A DNA stretch of 64,000 nt from Subsaxibacter sp. CAU 1640 (GTDB taxonomy: Bacteria > Bacteroidota > Bacteroidia > Flavobacteriales > Flavobacteriaceae), in contig NZ_JALNMI010000002.1 of NCBI RefSeq assembly GCF_023156585.1, positions 290,479 through 354,478 of the forward strand. The letters are read 5' to 3'. Positions 17,040 through 25,634 of this stretch are shown here, one piece after another (positions within the stretch are counted from its first letter, which is position 1; each line of letters begins with the position of its first letter). The notes beneath the pieces were generated by a model, which saw only the letters and a program-made list of their open reading frames with translations, made no database searches and had not been told where the DNA came from. Made by a program: the position numbers and the translations under genes.

Positions 17040-17564
17040 TTATTTAATTGAAAAAATATCCAATTCTTCCTTAAGGCTTTTAAACGCTGAATAAATTCTA
17101 TATTCCACAACTTTCTTGGTCACTCCCAATTGATCAGCAATTTCCTGATGTTTTTTACCTTCCACTTTGTTGAGCAAGAATGCCACTCGCTGCTCTTCGG
17201 TAAGATTGCCCAATGCTTTTTGATATGCAATTAAATACTGTTCTTTTTCCAACAAAAATTCTGGAGTTTCATTGGTATGTTCAGTGGGTTTATTTTTTTG
17301 ATACTTCAACACCACTTTTTTGTGCTTGATGTCATTCAGTACCATATTATTAGCAACAGTAAAAAGAAATGATTTTGCTTTTTCAAATGGCACCGATTTA
17401 CAATTTTCCCAAAGCTTTATAAATGCTTCCTGCACTTTATCATTAGGATTGAACTGTTCGCCATATTTATAATAAATGAAGTCGTGCAAATCTTGAGCAA
17501 ACTTTTTATAAATGTTTGCAAATACACTATCGTTACAGACTGACTCTTTAACTTCTTTGGACAA
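17040..17564 (-). CDS. ECF (FecI-like) RNA polymerase sigma factor
   Basis: The 174-residue protein has sigma region 2 (about residues 15-80, with VQEAFIKLWEN) and region 4 (about 115-165), where LTEEQRVAFLL precedes a helix-turn-helix (HQEIADQLGVTKKVVEYR). Size and order are typical of Bacteroidota sigma-70 family ECF factors. The cassette order sigma-FecR-TonB receptor implies surface-signal control of the receptor. The divergent lipoprotein gene starts 100 bases away and is a candidate target. Confidence 0.93.
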   Translation of the reverse strand: MSKEVKESVCNDSVFANIYKKFAQDLHDFIYYKYGEQFNPNDKVQEAFIKLWENCKSVPFEKAKSFLFTVANNMVLNDIKHKKVVLKYQKNKPTEHTNETPEFLLEKEQYLIAYQKALGNLTEEQRVAFLLNKVEGKKHQEIADQLGVTKKVVEYRIYSAFKSLKEELDIFSIK

Positions 17565-17663
17565 GGGGTTGAAATTTGATTTTTAAAAATAACTAAAATA
17601 AATCAGAAAAATATCAGGAGTTTTTGAAGTTCAGTTGTTTTAAAGTTAAACAGCGATTCAACA

Positions 17664-18743
17664 ATGTCGAAATTCTCAAAATATTTCTTTGCAATTTTTA
17701 CATTAGCTCTACTGATCTCAATCTCATCTTGCAGAAAAGAGGAAATGGAGTTTCAGCAAGAGCAACCAGATGACACTTTGAGCCCAAACAGTGAGGTTGC
17801 AGACCTGATGCAACGCACAGCTATGAACGATGGCTCGGTGGATAACATTCTTTTCAATGCCAACTGTTTTACGATTCAACTACCTGTAGATGTTGTTGCA
17901 AATGGTGTTTCAGTGAGTGTCAATTCCATTTCGGATTTGAATATGGTTGAGAGCATCTTTGACAATGACGACGATGACACAGATACTCTGGAAATCCAAT
18001 TTCCAATCTCAATTGTTCTCAATGATTTCTCTGTTGTCAACATTACTTCACTATCTGAATTGTACAGCTATGCGAATAACTGCAATGGTGAAAATGAATG
18101 GGATGATGACATTGAGTGTTTAGACTTTCAATATCCTATTTCCGCATCGATCTATAATATAGATAATGAAATTATTTCCACAATAACGGTAAACAGTGAT
18201 GAACAGATGTACAACTTCATCGACGACATTGACGAGAGCGATATCATCACCATAGATTTTCCTATTTCAATAACTATTTCAACAGGTGAATCTTTAACCA
18301 TAAATTCTTTAAGTGAGCTTCAAAACACCATTCAAACATATGCAGATGACTGCGATGAGGATGATGACTATGATTATAATGACGATGACTGCAACAACTG
18401 TACGCCGTTGCAATTAGTAGATATTTTGACCAATTGTCCAGATTGGATGGTGGATAAACTGGAGCGTAATGACAATGATTATGATGATATCTATGATGGT
18501 TACCGCTTTAATTTCTTTACTGATGGCAGTGTGTCAGTATCTTGGAATGCTACAACGGTTTATGGCACTTGGTCTGCCAATGGAACAGGTAATAACATTA
18601 CAGTAGACATCAATATTCCTAGCCTTCCTTATTGTAACCTTGATTGGAATTTGCACGAAATAGAACAAAATTCAGGTGAAACCAAAGTTGATTTACGTCA
18701 AGGTGATGATGATAGGATGCGCTATGAAAGCAATTGCAACTAA
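17664..18743 (+). CDS. Asp-rich lipoprotein with four internal repeats
   Basis: The 359-residue product has a lipoprotein signal (lipobox ending at Cys23). Four copies of a roughly 35-residue unit lie at about 69-98, 109-138, 153-188 and 195-227. Each opens with a strand of the type [FLI]x[IF]x[FYL]P[IV] and ends with an S-x-S-[ED]-L-like helix start. Asp/Glu clusters separate them (DNDDDDTD, DEDDDYDYNDDD), followed by a CNNC and a C-terminal beta-rich domain with a TDGSVSVSW segment. No named family is certain. The acidic linkers could bind calcium, which is inference. It is divergent from the ECF sigma gene. Confidence 0.8.
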   Translation: MSKFSKYFFAIFTLALLISISSCRKEEMEFQQEQPDDTLSPNSEVADLMQRTAMNDGSVDNILFNANCFTIQLPVDVVANGVSVSVNSISDLNMVESIFDNDDDDTDTLEIQFPISIVLNDFSVVNITSLSELYSYANNCNGENEWDDDIECLDFQYPISASIYNIDNEIISTITVNSDEQMYNFIDDIDESDIITIDFPISITISTGESLTINSLSELQNTIQTYADDCDEDDDYDYNDDDCNNCTPLQLVDILTNCPDWMVDKLERNDNDYDDIYDGYRFNFFTDGSVSVSWNATTVYGTWSANGTGNNITVDINIPSLPYCNLDWNLHEIEQNSGETKVDLRQGDDDRMRYESNCN

Positions 18744-18806
18744 CTGAAAATATATTGAAAAAGAAAAATTGATTACTTATTCTCCCCAAATCTGAATGTT
18801 ATAAAG

Positions 18807-18834
18807 ACTGCTTCAGGCCTAACTCTGAAGCAGT
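18807..18834 (+). terminator. Hairpin after the repeat lipoprotein gene
   Basis: A perfect 9-bp stem (actgcttca / tgaagcagt) with a 10-base loop lies 63 bases after the lipoprotein stop and 16 bases before the next ATG. There is no strong T-run, so termination or a leader structure are both possible. Confidence 0.4.
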
Positions 18835-18849
18835 ATTAGAACAAAGACA

Positions 18850-19233
18850 ATGAAAAAATGGTTAGTCATAATAATCTTGATTTTGATACTAGGGGTTGTA
18901 GGTTACAACTATGTTTATCAAGACCATAGAAACATCAGTGAGGAAACTGCTGAATTCACTTTAAGCGCAGATGAGATTAAAAATGAATTTTTATCCGATA
19001 ACAGTTCAAGTGAAGCAAAATATTTAAACAAAACTGTAATCGTCAATGGAAAAGTTTCTGAAATTGATATGAACTCCATCACTTTAAACTCGAGTGTTTT
19101 TTGTCAGCTGAACAACAGTGATTATAAACAATTAAAAATAGGATCAAACACAAAAATAAAAGGAAGAATTATTGGCTATGATGATTTGTTAGAGCAAATC
19201 AAAATGGATCAATGCACAATTAGTGAATATTAA
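18850..19233 (+). CDS. Small OB-fold (tRNA_anti-like) membrane-anchored protein
   Basis: The 127-residue protein has one N-terminal hydrophobic helix (residues 4-23) and then an OB-fold-like beta-domain. Cues are the KYLNKTVIVNGKVSEID segment and a KIKGRIIGYD strand pair, the pattern of the tRNA_anti-like family in Bacteroidota. It is probably exported or membrane-tethered with the domain outside the cytoplasm. Two Cys residues (FCQL and QCT near the C-terminus) may form a disulfide. It is the first gene of a five-gene run with gaps of 1-17 bases. The function is unknown. Confidence 0.65.
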   Translation: MKKWLVIIILILILGVVGYNYVYQDHRNISEETAEFTLSADEIKNEFLSDNSSSEAKYLNKTVIVNGKVSEIDMNSITLNSSVFCQLNNSDYKQLKIGSNTKIKGRIIGYDDLLEQIKMDQCTISEY

Positions 19234-19249
19234 CTTAAAACCATTTCAA

Positions 19250-20005
19250 ATGAAAAACAATTACACACACAAACTATTTTTAACGCTTTTGCTTTCAGCT
19301 TTTAGCTTTATGGCAATGCAATCTCAAGTGAGACTTCAACAAGTTGACCCGGCAACGGGAGCTGTTACCTTGCATAATTATGGTGCCAGTACTGTAAATG
19401 TCGGAACCTACTGGTTATGTAATTTTCCGAGTTACGATCAATTGAGTTCATTAACTGTGACATCAGGTTCCTTAAATTTAGCTGCAGGTGCGGAAGTAAC
19501 TGTAACCTCGTCGATAGGGCTACAGGTTGCCGATTCAGAACTTGGACTGTACAATTCAAGTTCATTTGGTTCATCTACTGCTATGCAAGATTATTTACAA
19601 TGGGGTTCTGCAGGACATCAACGTGAGGTTGTTGCCGTTAACAAAGGAATATGGACCGCCGGAACTTTTGTAAGTGCCACTCCGCCTTTAGCATACACAG
19701 GAAATGGAAGTCAAAACGGAGCGCAATTTTGGGATGCTGCTTTAAGTGTTGGTGAGTTTGAAAATTCAGGCAACTTTAAAATAGTCCAAAATCCAACGCA
19801 AGATGTTCTACAATTAGAATTTTCTCAAACCTTAAATCAAGCAGACTTGACTGTTTATAATATTCTTGGTCACATTGTTATGACTGAACAATTGAACTCA
19901 ACTAATTCTGCAGCCATTTCTGTTTCTGGATATTCAAAAGGAATATATTTCGTGACAGTTGCTTCCAATAGCCAATCGCAAACCAAAAAATTCATAAAAA
20001 ATTAA
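19250..20005 (+). CDS. Secreted protein with T9SS type A sorting domain
   Basis: This 251-residue protein starts at ATG 19250; the GTG at 19223 would add nine residues overlapping the gene before. It has a signal peptide (cleaved near MQSQ) and a beta-rich domain of about 150 residues. That domain resembles a lamin-tail-like fold (VTLHNYGASTVNVGTYWLCN). The C-terminal 75 residues match the T9SS type A signal: NFKIVQNPTQD, LTVYNILGHIV, YSKGIYFVTV and a final KKFIKN. It is therefore probably moved across the outer membrane by the GldKLMN machine encoded further along. Confidence 0.82.
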   Translation: MKNNYTHKLFLTLLLSAFSFMAMQSQVRLQQVDPATGAVTLHNYGASTVNVGTYWLCNFPSYDQLSSLTVTSGSLNLAAGAEVTVTSSIGLQVADSELGLYNSSSFGSSTAMQDYLQWGSAGHQREVVAVNKGIWTAGTFVSATPPLAYTGNGSQNGAQFWDAALSVGEFENSGNFKIVQNPTQDVLQLEFSQTLNQADLTVYNILGHIVMTEQLNSTNSAAISVSGYSKGIYFVTVASNSQSQTKKFIKN

Positions 20006-20006
20006 T

Positions 20007-20855
20007 ATGAGAACTTTAGTCTGTATCATTTTCTGTATACCATATTTTCTGTTTTCGCAAGAAGATTTGCTTGCAGAAATTGATACAGACTCTTCACAAA
20101 ATGATGTTGCCAATGCCGTTTTCAAGGGTTTAAAAATTGTCAATTTTGAATCGACCAAATTGGTAGCAAAAAAGGAATTAACCTTTGTAGTCGCACATCG
20201 ATTTGGAAGCATCGAAAATGGCTTCGATAGTTTTTTTGGATTGGACGATGCCGTCACAAGATTGAATTTCATTTACGGCATTTCAGATGGATTCAACGTT
20301 AGTGTCTCTAGAAGTTCTTTTCAAAAAATCTACGAGTCGGCCATTAAGTATCGAATTGCGCAACAAACTGAAAATGGTTTTCCATTTACGATAGTTGGCT
20401 ATCATTCGTTGCTTATAAATACGGCATTAGAGAAAGACAATCTTCCAAAATTAGAGTTTAAGCATCGTTTGGGCTATACAACTCAAGTTTTAATATCAAG
20501 GAAATTAAACAGTAAATTATCGGTTGAATTAGCACCCACTTATTTTCACGATAATTACGTCGTTATTGACGAGCAAGACAACTCACAATTTGCTTTAGGA
20601 CTTGGTGGTAGATACAAACTAGGTAAACGTTGGTCGCTAAATGCGGATTACGGTTGGCATTTGAATAGAGCAAGTAATTCGCCTTTTAAAAATCCATTGT
20701 CTTTTGGAGTAGATTTAGAAACGGGAGGTCACGTTTTCCAAATGCATTTTACAAATGCTCAAGCTATGAACACCAATGGTTTTTTAGGCCAAGCCACTGG
20801 CGATTGGGGTGATGGTAACATTTATTTTGGATTTAACTTAAGTCGTGTTTTTTGA
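20007..20855 (+). CDS. DUF5777-type outer-membrane beta-barrel protein
   Basis: The 282-residue protein has a signal peptide ending near FLFSQ. A barrel-like domain follows, with the segments LTFVVAHRFG, DAVTRLNFIYGISD and a C-terminal GFNLSRVF ending in Phe, as expected for a barrel. The layout matches the DUF5777 family of Bacteroidota, a name taken from memory of the family. It begins one base after the T9SS cargo stop and is followed after 10 bases by a one-heme lipoprotein, so it is translationally linked. It may form a small outer-membrane pore, which is inferred. Confidence 0.72.
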   Translation: MRTLVCIIFCIPYFLFSQEDLLAEIDTDSSQNDVANAVFKGLKIVNFESTKLVAKKELTFVVAHRFGSIENGFDSFFGLDDAVTRLNFIYGISDGFNVSVSRSSFQKIYESAIKYRIAQQTENGFPFTIVGYHSLLINTALEKDNLPKLEFKHRLGYTTQVLISRKLNSKLSVELAPTYFHDNYVVIDEQDNSQFALGLGGRYKLGKRWSLNADYGWHLNRASNSPFKNPLSFGVDLETGGHVFQMHFTNAQAMNTNGFLGQATGDWGDGNIYFGFNLSRVF

Positions 20856-20865
20856 GAAAATTGCT

Positions 20866-21231
20866 ATGAAAAAGAGAAACACCTATTTTATGTATACCAT
20901 ATTGGTAATTCTGTTTGGTTGCACCAACGCAAGTGAAGATGACCTTATAGACCAAACAGAATTACCTGAAGTGGTCACTTTTGTAGAAGATGTGCAACCA
21001 ATCATCAACAATAATTGCGTGATGTGTCATACCAATCCACCGGAAAATGGAGCGCCCATGCCCTTGTTAAGTTATGACAATGTCAAAGACGCCGTTTTAA
21101 ACAGAGGGTTAATCAGCCGTATTTCATCTGAAGATTTAGGGTTTTTGATGCCGTTTGGAGGTCCAAGATTGCCACAGAACCTAATCGATACCATCATTCA
21201 ATGGGAAGAAGATGGTTTACTCGAAGAATAA
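20866..21231 (+). CDS. Mono-heme c-type cytochrome-like lipoprotein
   Basis: The 121-residue protein (ATG 20866) has a lipobox (ILFGC, Cys19) and a heme-c attachment motif CVMCH at residues 51-55. After it comes NPPENGAPMPLLSYD and a C-terminal FLMPFGG, whose Met could be the sixth heme ligand, then an IIQWEEDGL segment typical of such domains. The motif context resembles the planctomycete-type cytochrome C domain. It is probably tethered to a membrane facing the periplasm. It sits between a DUF5777 barrel and YceI in one operon. Confidence 0.78.
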   Translation: MKKRNTYFMYTILVILFGCTNASEDDLIDQTELPEVVTFVEDVQPIINNNCVMCHTNPPENGAPMPLLSYDNVKDAVLNRGLISRISSEDLGFLMPFGGPRLPQNLIDTIIQWEEDGLLEE

Positions 21232-21244
21232 AATTAATTATAAT

Positions 21245-21787
21245 ATGAAATATTTATTCATTGTATTTCTTTTGATAAGTTTTTCTGGTTTATCGCAAGA
21301 AAAATACTTGACCAAGACCGGAACTGTTAATTTCGGGGCCTCTGTTCCCTCTTTTGAGGAGGTCGCCGCACAGAATAATTCCGTCACAGCGATCATCAAC
21401 GTTAAAACTGGTGAATTTGCAGCATTGGCTCTTGTTAAGGCTTTTCGATTTAAAAATGCCCTGATGGAAGAACATTTTAATGAGAATTATGCGGAATCAG
21501 AAAAGTTTCCAAAAGCAACTTTCAGAGGCACCATTGAAAAATTTTCGTTGGAAAATCTTACCTCATCAAAAACTGCTTTCAAACTAAATGGAGAATTAAC
21601 ATTTCACGGAGTTACGAAAAAACTTGATGATTGCACTGTTTCAATCTCAAAAACTGATAAAGGATTAGTAATGGAAGGTAGTTTTGAGGCATTGGCATCA
21701 GACTATGGAATTGAAATCCCAAAAATCGTCAGCAATAAAATAGCTCAAGACATAGTGGTCAGTTTTAGATTTGAACTGACGAATTAA
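21245..21787 (+). CDS. YceI family periplasmic lipocalin-like protein
   Basis: The 180-residue protein (ATG 21245) has a signal peptide (cleaved near LSQE). A YceI-type beta-barrel follows, with FGASVPSFEEVAAQNNSVTA, a KNALMEEHFNENYAESEKFP segment and an LTFHGVTKKL strand. Known members bind isoprenoid lipids such as polyisoprenoid quinones. Position directly after a heme lipoprotein hints at a link to quinone or electron transfer, but the sequence does not show this. A bidirectional terminator follows. Confidence 0.88.
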   Translation: MKYLFIVFLLISFSGLSQEKYLTKTGTVNFGASVPSFEEVAAQNNSVTAIINVKTGEFAALALVKAFRFKNALMEEHFNENYAESEKFPKATFRGTIEKFSLENLTSSKTAFKLNGELTFHGVTKKLDDCTVSISKTDKGLVMEGSFEALASDYGIEIPKIVSNKIAQDIVVSFRFELTN

Positions 21788-21812
21788 ACTGTCTGACTTT
21801 TTAAGAATAAAA

Positions 21813-21840
21813 AAAGCCTTTCAACTATTTGAAAGGCTTT
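21813..21840. terminator. Bidirectional terminator between YceI and the initiator tRNA
   Basis: A 12-bp perfect stem (aaagcctttcaa / ttgaaaggcttt) with a 4-base loop. The T-run is best on the minus strand, 3' of the tRNA gene, and weaker on the plus strand after YceI. Confidence 0.8.
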
Positions 21841-21847
21841 CTCTTTG

Positions 21848-21920
<73 letters not shown>

Positions 21921-21954
21921 ATATCGGACTGCAAATATAAAAGCTTTTTTTTGA

Positions 21955-21992
21955 TTAAAAAAATAACTCCTTACAAATAAATGAAAGGAGCT
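21955..21992 (-). terminator. Terminator after the LRR gene
   Basis: On the minus strand an 8-bp stem (agctcctt / aaggagtt, one G-U pair) with a 12-base loop is followed by a T-rich run, about 35 bases after the LRR stop. Confidence 0.6.
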
Positions 21993-22027
21993 ATTATAAG
22001 ATATGATTTGACAATTAAGTCAATACA

Positions 22028-22933
22028 TTAATCTTCTGAATCTAAAGTGGCTATAGAAGTTGTTTCTCGAGTATTTACAAAATCAAACTGTGTTAAATTT
22101 GGAAATTGATCCTCCAGCTTTACCAATTCTCCTTGGAACCCGTTGTTTCCAATCATCAAAACTTTTAAGTTAGTAAGATTCGCCATTTCTGTTGGTAAAT
22201 CTCCATAAAAAGCGTTGTTTGCTATTACCAATTCCTTCAGGTTTGTTAGTTCACCAATAGAAGACGGCAATGTTCCAAACAAATTATTATCAAATGCACT
22301 CAAAACCTCTAATTGTTTAAAATTGGAAATTTTTGATGGCAGCTTTCCTGATAATCGGTTACTGCTCAATAATAATTCCTTAAGATTCGTTAATTCAGTG
22401 ATAGACGCTGGAATTTCGCCCACTAATTGATTGTTGTATAGTTCTAATTGTTGCAAATTTTTCAAACTTCCTATATCAGTTGGAATTTCTCCTTCCAATT
22501 TGTTCATGAATAATTGTAATACTCTCAATGAAGAAAGCTGTGTAATTTCCGAAGGAATTTTTCCTTCCAATTGATTGAAGGATATATTCAGTTCTTGCAA
22601 ATTCTTTAAATTACCAATACTCGTAGGAATAGTTCCGGAAATATTATTTCTGAAAAAATCGATTTTTTGTAAATATTGTAGATCTCCAAATTCTGACGGA
22701 AGTTTTCCTTCTAGATTATTAAAAGACAGATTTAACTCTACAACCTTATCTTCAGAAATCACAACCCCATACCAAGTAGAAACTGGTGATTCCAAGTTCC
22801 ACGTGTTGCTCCAAGAAGCTCCATTAGTGGAATTATATAAAGCTAACAAAGCATTTTTTTCTTTGGTGGAAATATTACCGAATGTTACAATCGTAACGAA
22901 GCAGAACAGTAGCGTAACTTTTAAATTGTTCAT
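22028..22933 (-). CDS. Secreted leucine-rich repeat protein (plant-type repeats)
   Basis: The 301-residue protein has a signal peptide and an LRR N-cap (ALLALYNSTNGASW, WNLESPVSTWYGV). About eight 23-24-residue repeats of the plant-like form LxNLxxLxLxxNxLxGxIPxxI follow. The C-terminus is short and acidic and shows no T9SS sorting domain, so it is probably periplasmic or released by another route. A terminator follows its stop. The ligand is unknown. It stands alone, with 148 bases to the CPXCG gene upstream. Confidence 0.88.
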   Translation of the reverse strand: MNNLKVTLLFCFVTIVTFGNISTKEKNALLALYNSTNGASWSNTWNLESPVSTWYGVVISEDKVVELNLSFNNLEGKLPSEFGDLQYLQKIDFFRNNISGTIPTSIGNLKNLQELNISFNQLEGKIPSEITQLSSLRVLQLFMNKLEGEIPTDIGSLKNLQQLELYNNQLVGEIPASITELTNLKELLLSSNRLSGKLPSKISNFKQLEVLSAFDNNLFGTLPSSIGELTNLKELVIANNAFYGDLPTEMANLTNLKVLMIGNNGFQGELVKLEDQFPNLTQFDFVNTRETTSIATLDSED

Positions 22934-23082
22934 AATGGTAGATTTTTGCGAGGGAGCACATTTATAAAACGAATATAAGCTGAAACCGACTAACCACCAA
23001 TTTTTTTCGATGAACTACATATTCAAAATCAATATAAAAATATAAATAATTGATTTTCAATAATTTAAATTTTCAAAAGATT

Positions 23083-23256
23083 TTAGCTTTCTGCCTGAAA
23101 ATCAACGATTTCATTCTCTTGAATTTGAAGTTTAATATGAATAGGATTACAACATATTTCACAATCTTCGATATAAGATTGATTTGTAACAGATTTATCT
23201 ATCAACATGGAAATGGTTTCCCAACAATACGGACACTGGAAAAAATATTCTTCCAT
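23083..23256 (-). CDS. CPXCG-motif cysteine-rich small protein
   Basis: This 57-residue protein carries CPYC at residues 8-11 and a CEICC group at 32-36, the two half-sites of a zinc-ribbon-like fold. It matches the CPXCG cysteine-rich family, where the name motif is CPYC here. The start ATG (23254-23256) is one base after the ABC-F stop, so it is translationally coupled to that gene. It is easily missed because of its size. Function in the family is unknown; a metal-binding role is likely from the Cys residues. Confidence 0.82.
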   Translation of the reverse strand: MEEYFFQCPYCWETISMLIDKSVTNQSYIEDCEICCNPIHIKLQIQENEIVDFQAES

Positions 23257-23257
23257 A

Positions 23258-25165
23258 CTAACTTAAAATTTCGAGTTCCATTTGTATATTTTCCCATTCC
23301 TTCAATAAGCTTGCTAAATCTTTCTTTGCAGCATCATACTTATCAAAAAATTTAGGATCCGAGACTGTCATATCATAATCAGTTGCCAACTCTACATCCA
23401 TTGTTTTGATGTCTTTTTCTAACTGACTGATTTTTGCCTCAATGTTGCTTAACTTATTGTTAAGTGATTTTAACTTTTTTTGATCTTCGTATGATTGCTT
23501 GTTGGTTTCTTTTGGTTGCTCCAAAACAACATCACGCTTTTCAACTTCTCGCAGATTTTCAACATTTCGTTGTTCCAAATAAAAATCAATATCTCCTAGA
23601 TACTGCTTGATTTTCTGGTCCTTAAATTCGTAAATCCTATTGGTCAAACCCTGAAGAAAATCTCTATCATGCGATACTAATATCAATGTACCTTCAAATT
23701 TTTTCAATGCCTCCTTGAGAACATTTTTAGATTTAATATCCAAGTGGTTGGTTGGCTCATCCATCACCAAAACGTTGAATGGCTGCAACAATAATTTAGC
23801 CAAGGCCAAACGATTTCGTTCTCCTCCAGAAAGTACTTTTACATACTTATCTACCTCTTCACCTCTAAACAAAAATGAACCAAGAATATCCCTAACCTTG
23901 CTTCTGTTCTTTTCATTAGCTGCATCAATCATCGTGTCCAATACTGTCTTATTGCCATCGAGATATTCCGCCTGATTTTGGGCAAAATATCCAATTTGCA
24001 CATTGTGACCCAATTTCAGTTTACCTTCATGGTTTAATTCACCAACGATGATTTTTGCCAACGTAGATTTTCCTTGACCATTTTGACCTACAAACGCCGT
24101 TTTACTGTCGCGCTCTATCGTCAGATCGATATTCTTCAACACTTGAAGTTTATCATATGTTTTACTGATACGATGTGCTTCAATCACGACCTTACCAGGA
24201 GTAACGGAGACAGGAAAATTAAGTGTCATAACACTGTTATCATCCTCATCAACCTCTATTCTATCAATTCTATCCAGCTTTTTGATGAGCGACTGCGCCA
24301 TTGATGCTTTTGAAGCCTTTGCACGGAATTTTTCAATCAGTTTTTCAGTCTGTTCTATCTGTTTTTGCTGGTTTTTTTGAGCTGCTACCTGTTGCTCTTT
24401 AATTTCATTACGCAGTATCAAATATTGTGAATAAGGTTTTTTGTAGTCATAGATTCTACCAAGTGAAATTTCGATGGTTCTATTAGTAACATTATCCAAA
24501 AACATTTTATCGTGACTAACGATGACTACAGCACCAATATAGCTTTTAAGAAATCCTTCCAACCAGATGATAGATTCGATATCCAAATGATTCGTAGGCT
24601 CATCGAGCAATAAAATATCATTATTTTGAAGCAATAATTTCGCCAGCTCAATCCTCATGCGCCATCCTCCGGAAAATGTGTCAGTAAGTTTATTGAAATC
24701 TTCTCGTTTGAAACCCAAGCCTTGAAGAATTTTCTCTGTTTCGCCTTGGTAATTATAACCACCTATGATTTCATATTGATGTTGGATTTCATTCAAATCA
24801 ACCATTAATTGATGATATCCTTCACTTTCATAATCATCACGTTCCACTAACTGATGGTTGATATCCTCTATTTTAGCTTCCAATGCCCTGATGTCTTTGA
24901 AAGCTTCATAAGATTCCTCCAAAACCGTCCTTCCAAACTCAAAATCAATATCCTGCTTTAGGAAACCTATGCTCAAATTTTTATCGGCAGCAATCTGACC
25001 CGAATCTGGTTCTAATTCTTTTGACAAAATCTTTAGCATCGTCGATTTCCCTGCGCCATTTTTTCCAATGAGACCAATTCTATCTCCAGCACCAAGTCTG
25101 AACGTGATGTCTTCGAATAAATATTCTCCCTGAAACGATATTGATAAGTTATGAATGTTAAGCAT
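23258..25165 (-). CDS. ABC-F family ATPase
   Basis: The 635-residue soluble protein has two ABC domains without membrane segments. Walker A is GKNGAGKST in the first and GQNGQGKST in the second. Signature motifs are FSGGWRMRIELAKLLL and LSGGERNRLALAKLLL, and Walker B LLLDEPTNHLDI and VMDEPTNHLDI. The two domains are joined by the charged linker of ABC-F proteins (P-site tRNA interaction motif region). A coiled-coil C-terminus (about 540-635) resembles the Uup/YdiF subgroup. ABC-F proteins act on ribosomes, in translation or antibiotic tolerance. The exact subgroup is not fixed here. Confidence 0.93.
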   Translation of the reverse strand: MLNIHNLSISFQGEYLFEDITFRLGAGDRIGLIGKNGAGKSTMLKILSKELEPDSGQIAADKNLSIGFLKQDIDFEFGRTVLEESYEAFKDIRALEAKIEDINHQLVERDDYESEGYHQLMVDLNEIQHQYEIIGGYNYQGETEKILQGLGFKREDFNKLTDTFSGGWRMRIELAKLLLQNNDILLLDEPTNHLDIESIIWLEGFLKSYIGAVVIVSHDKMFLDNVTNRTIEISLGRIYDYKKPYSQYLILRNEIKEQQVAAQKNQQKQIEQTEKLIEKFRAKASKASMAQSLIKKLDRIDRIEVDEDDNSVMTLNFPVSVTPGKVVIEAHRISKTYDKLQVLKNIDLTIERDSKTAFVGQNGQGKSTLAKIIVGELNHEGKLKLGHNVQIGYFAQNQAEYLDGNKTVLDTMIDAANEKNRSKVRDILGSFLFRGEEVDKYVKVLSGGERNRLALAKLLLQPFNVLVMDEPTNHLDIKSKNVLKEALKKFEGTLILVSHDRDFLQGLTNRIYEFKDQKIKQYLGDIDFYLEQRNVENLREVEKRDVVLEQPKETNKQSYEDQKKLKSLNNKLSNIEAKISQLEKDIKTMDVELATDYDMTVSDPKFFDKYDAAKKDLASLLKEWENIQMELEILS

Positions 25166-25205
25166 TTTTGTGACTAATGTTACAAACTTTTGGTATTAAA
25201 AACCG

Positions 25206-25213
25206 TAAATTTG
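25206..25213 (+). promoter_or_regulatory. Putative promoter -7 box for the DUF983 gene
   Basis: TAAATTTG matches TAnnTTTG and lies 34 bases before the ATG at 25248. The region 19-20 bases upstream has no TTTG, so the call rests on the -7 box alone. Confidence 0.35.
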
Positions 25214-25247
25214 TAGGACTTTAAAATTGCAAAAATACATAATCTGT

Positions 25248-25634
25248 ATGATAAACAAGGGAAGTAAACTTTATAGTGTGTTTACAGGTGCATGTCCTAA
25301 ATGCCATGAGGAATCGATGTATATCAATTCAAATCCGTACCAACTTGACGAGACCTTAAAGATGCACGACAAATGTTCTCATTGTGGCACCAAATATCGA
25401 ATTGAGCCTTCATTTTTCTATGGATCCATGTATGTGAGCTATGCTGTAGGAGTAGCTTTTGCCGTGGCAGCGTTCGTAATAAGTTATTTATTCTTGAATT
25501 CCAGCTTAATCACAGCGTTTATAGCCATTGTAGGAACACTGATTGTGTGCGGACCAATAATAATGCGTTTATCAAGAAACATCTGGATTAACTTTTTTAT
25601 GCATTTTGATAAATCTCTTGCCAAGAAATCCTAG
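25248..25634 (+). CDS. DUF983 family zinc-ribbon membrane protein
   Basis: The 128-residue protein has an N-terminal zinc-ribbon (CPKC at about residues 15-18, then CSHCG at about 43-47) and two membrane helices (about 60-80 and 85-107). This is the DUF983 layout, in which a cytoplasmic Cys4 module precedes a two-helix anchor. ATG at 25248 is used; an in-frame TTG at 25227 is unlikely. It is convergent with, and abuts, the FAD oxidoreductase gene. The function is unknown. Confidence 0.8.
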   Translation: MINKGSKLYSVFTGACPKCHEESMYINSNPYQLDETLKMHDKCSHCGTKYRIEPSFFYGSMYVSYAVGVAFAVAAFVISYLFLNSSLITAFIAIVGTLIVCGPIIMRLSRNIWINFFMHFDKSLAKKS

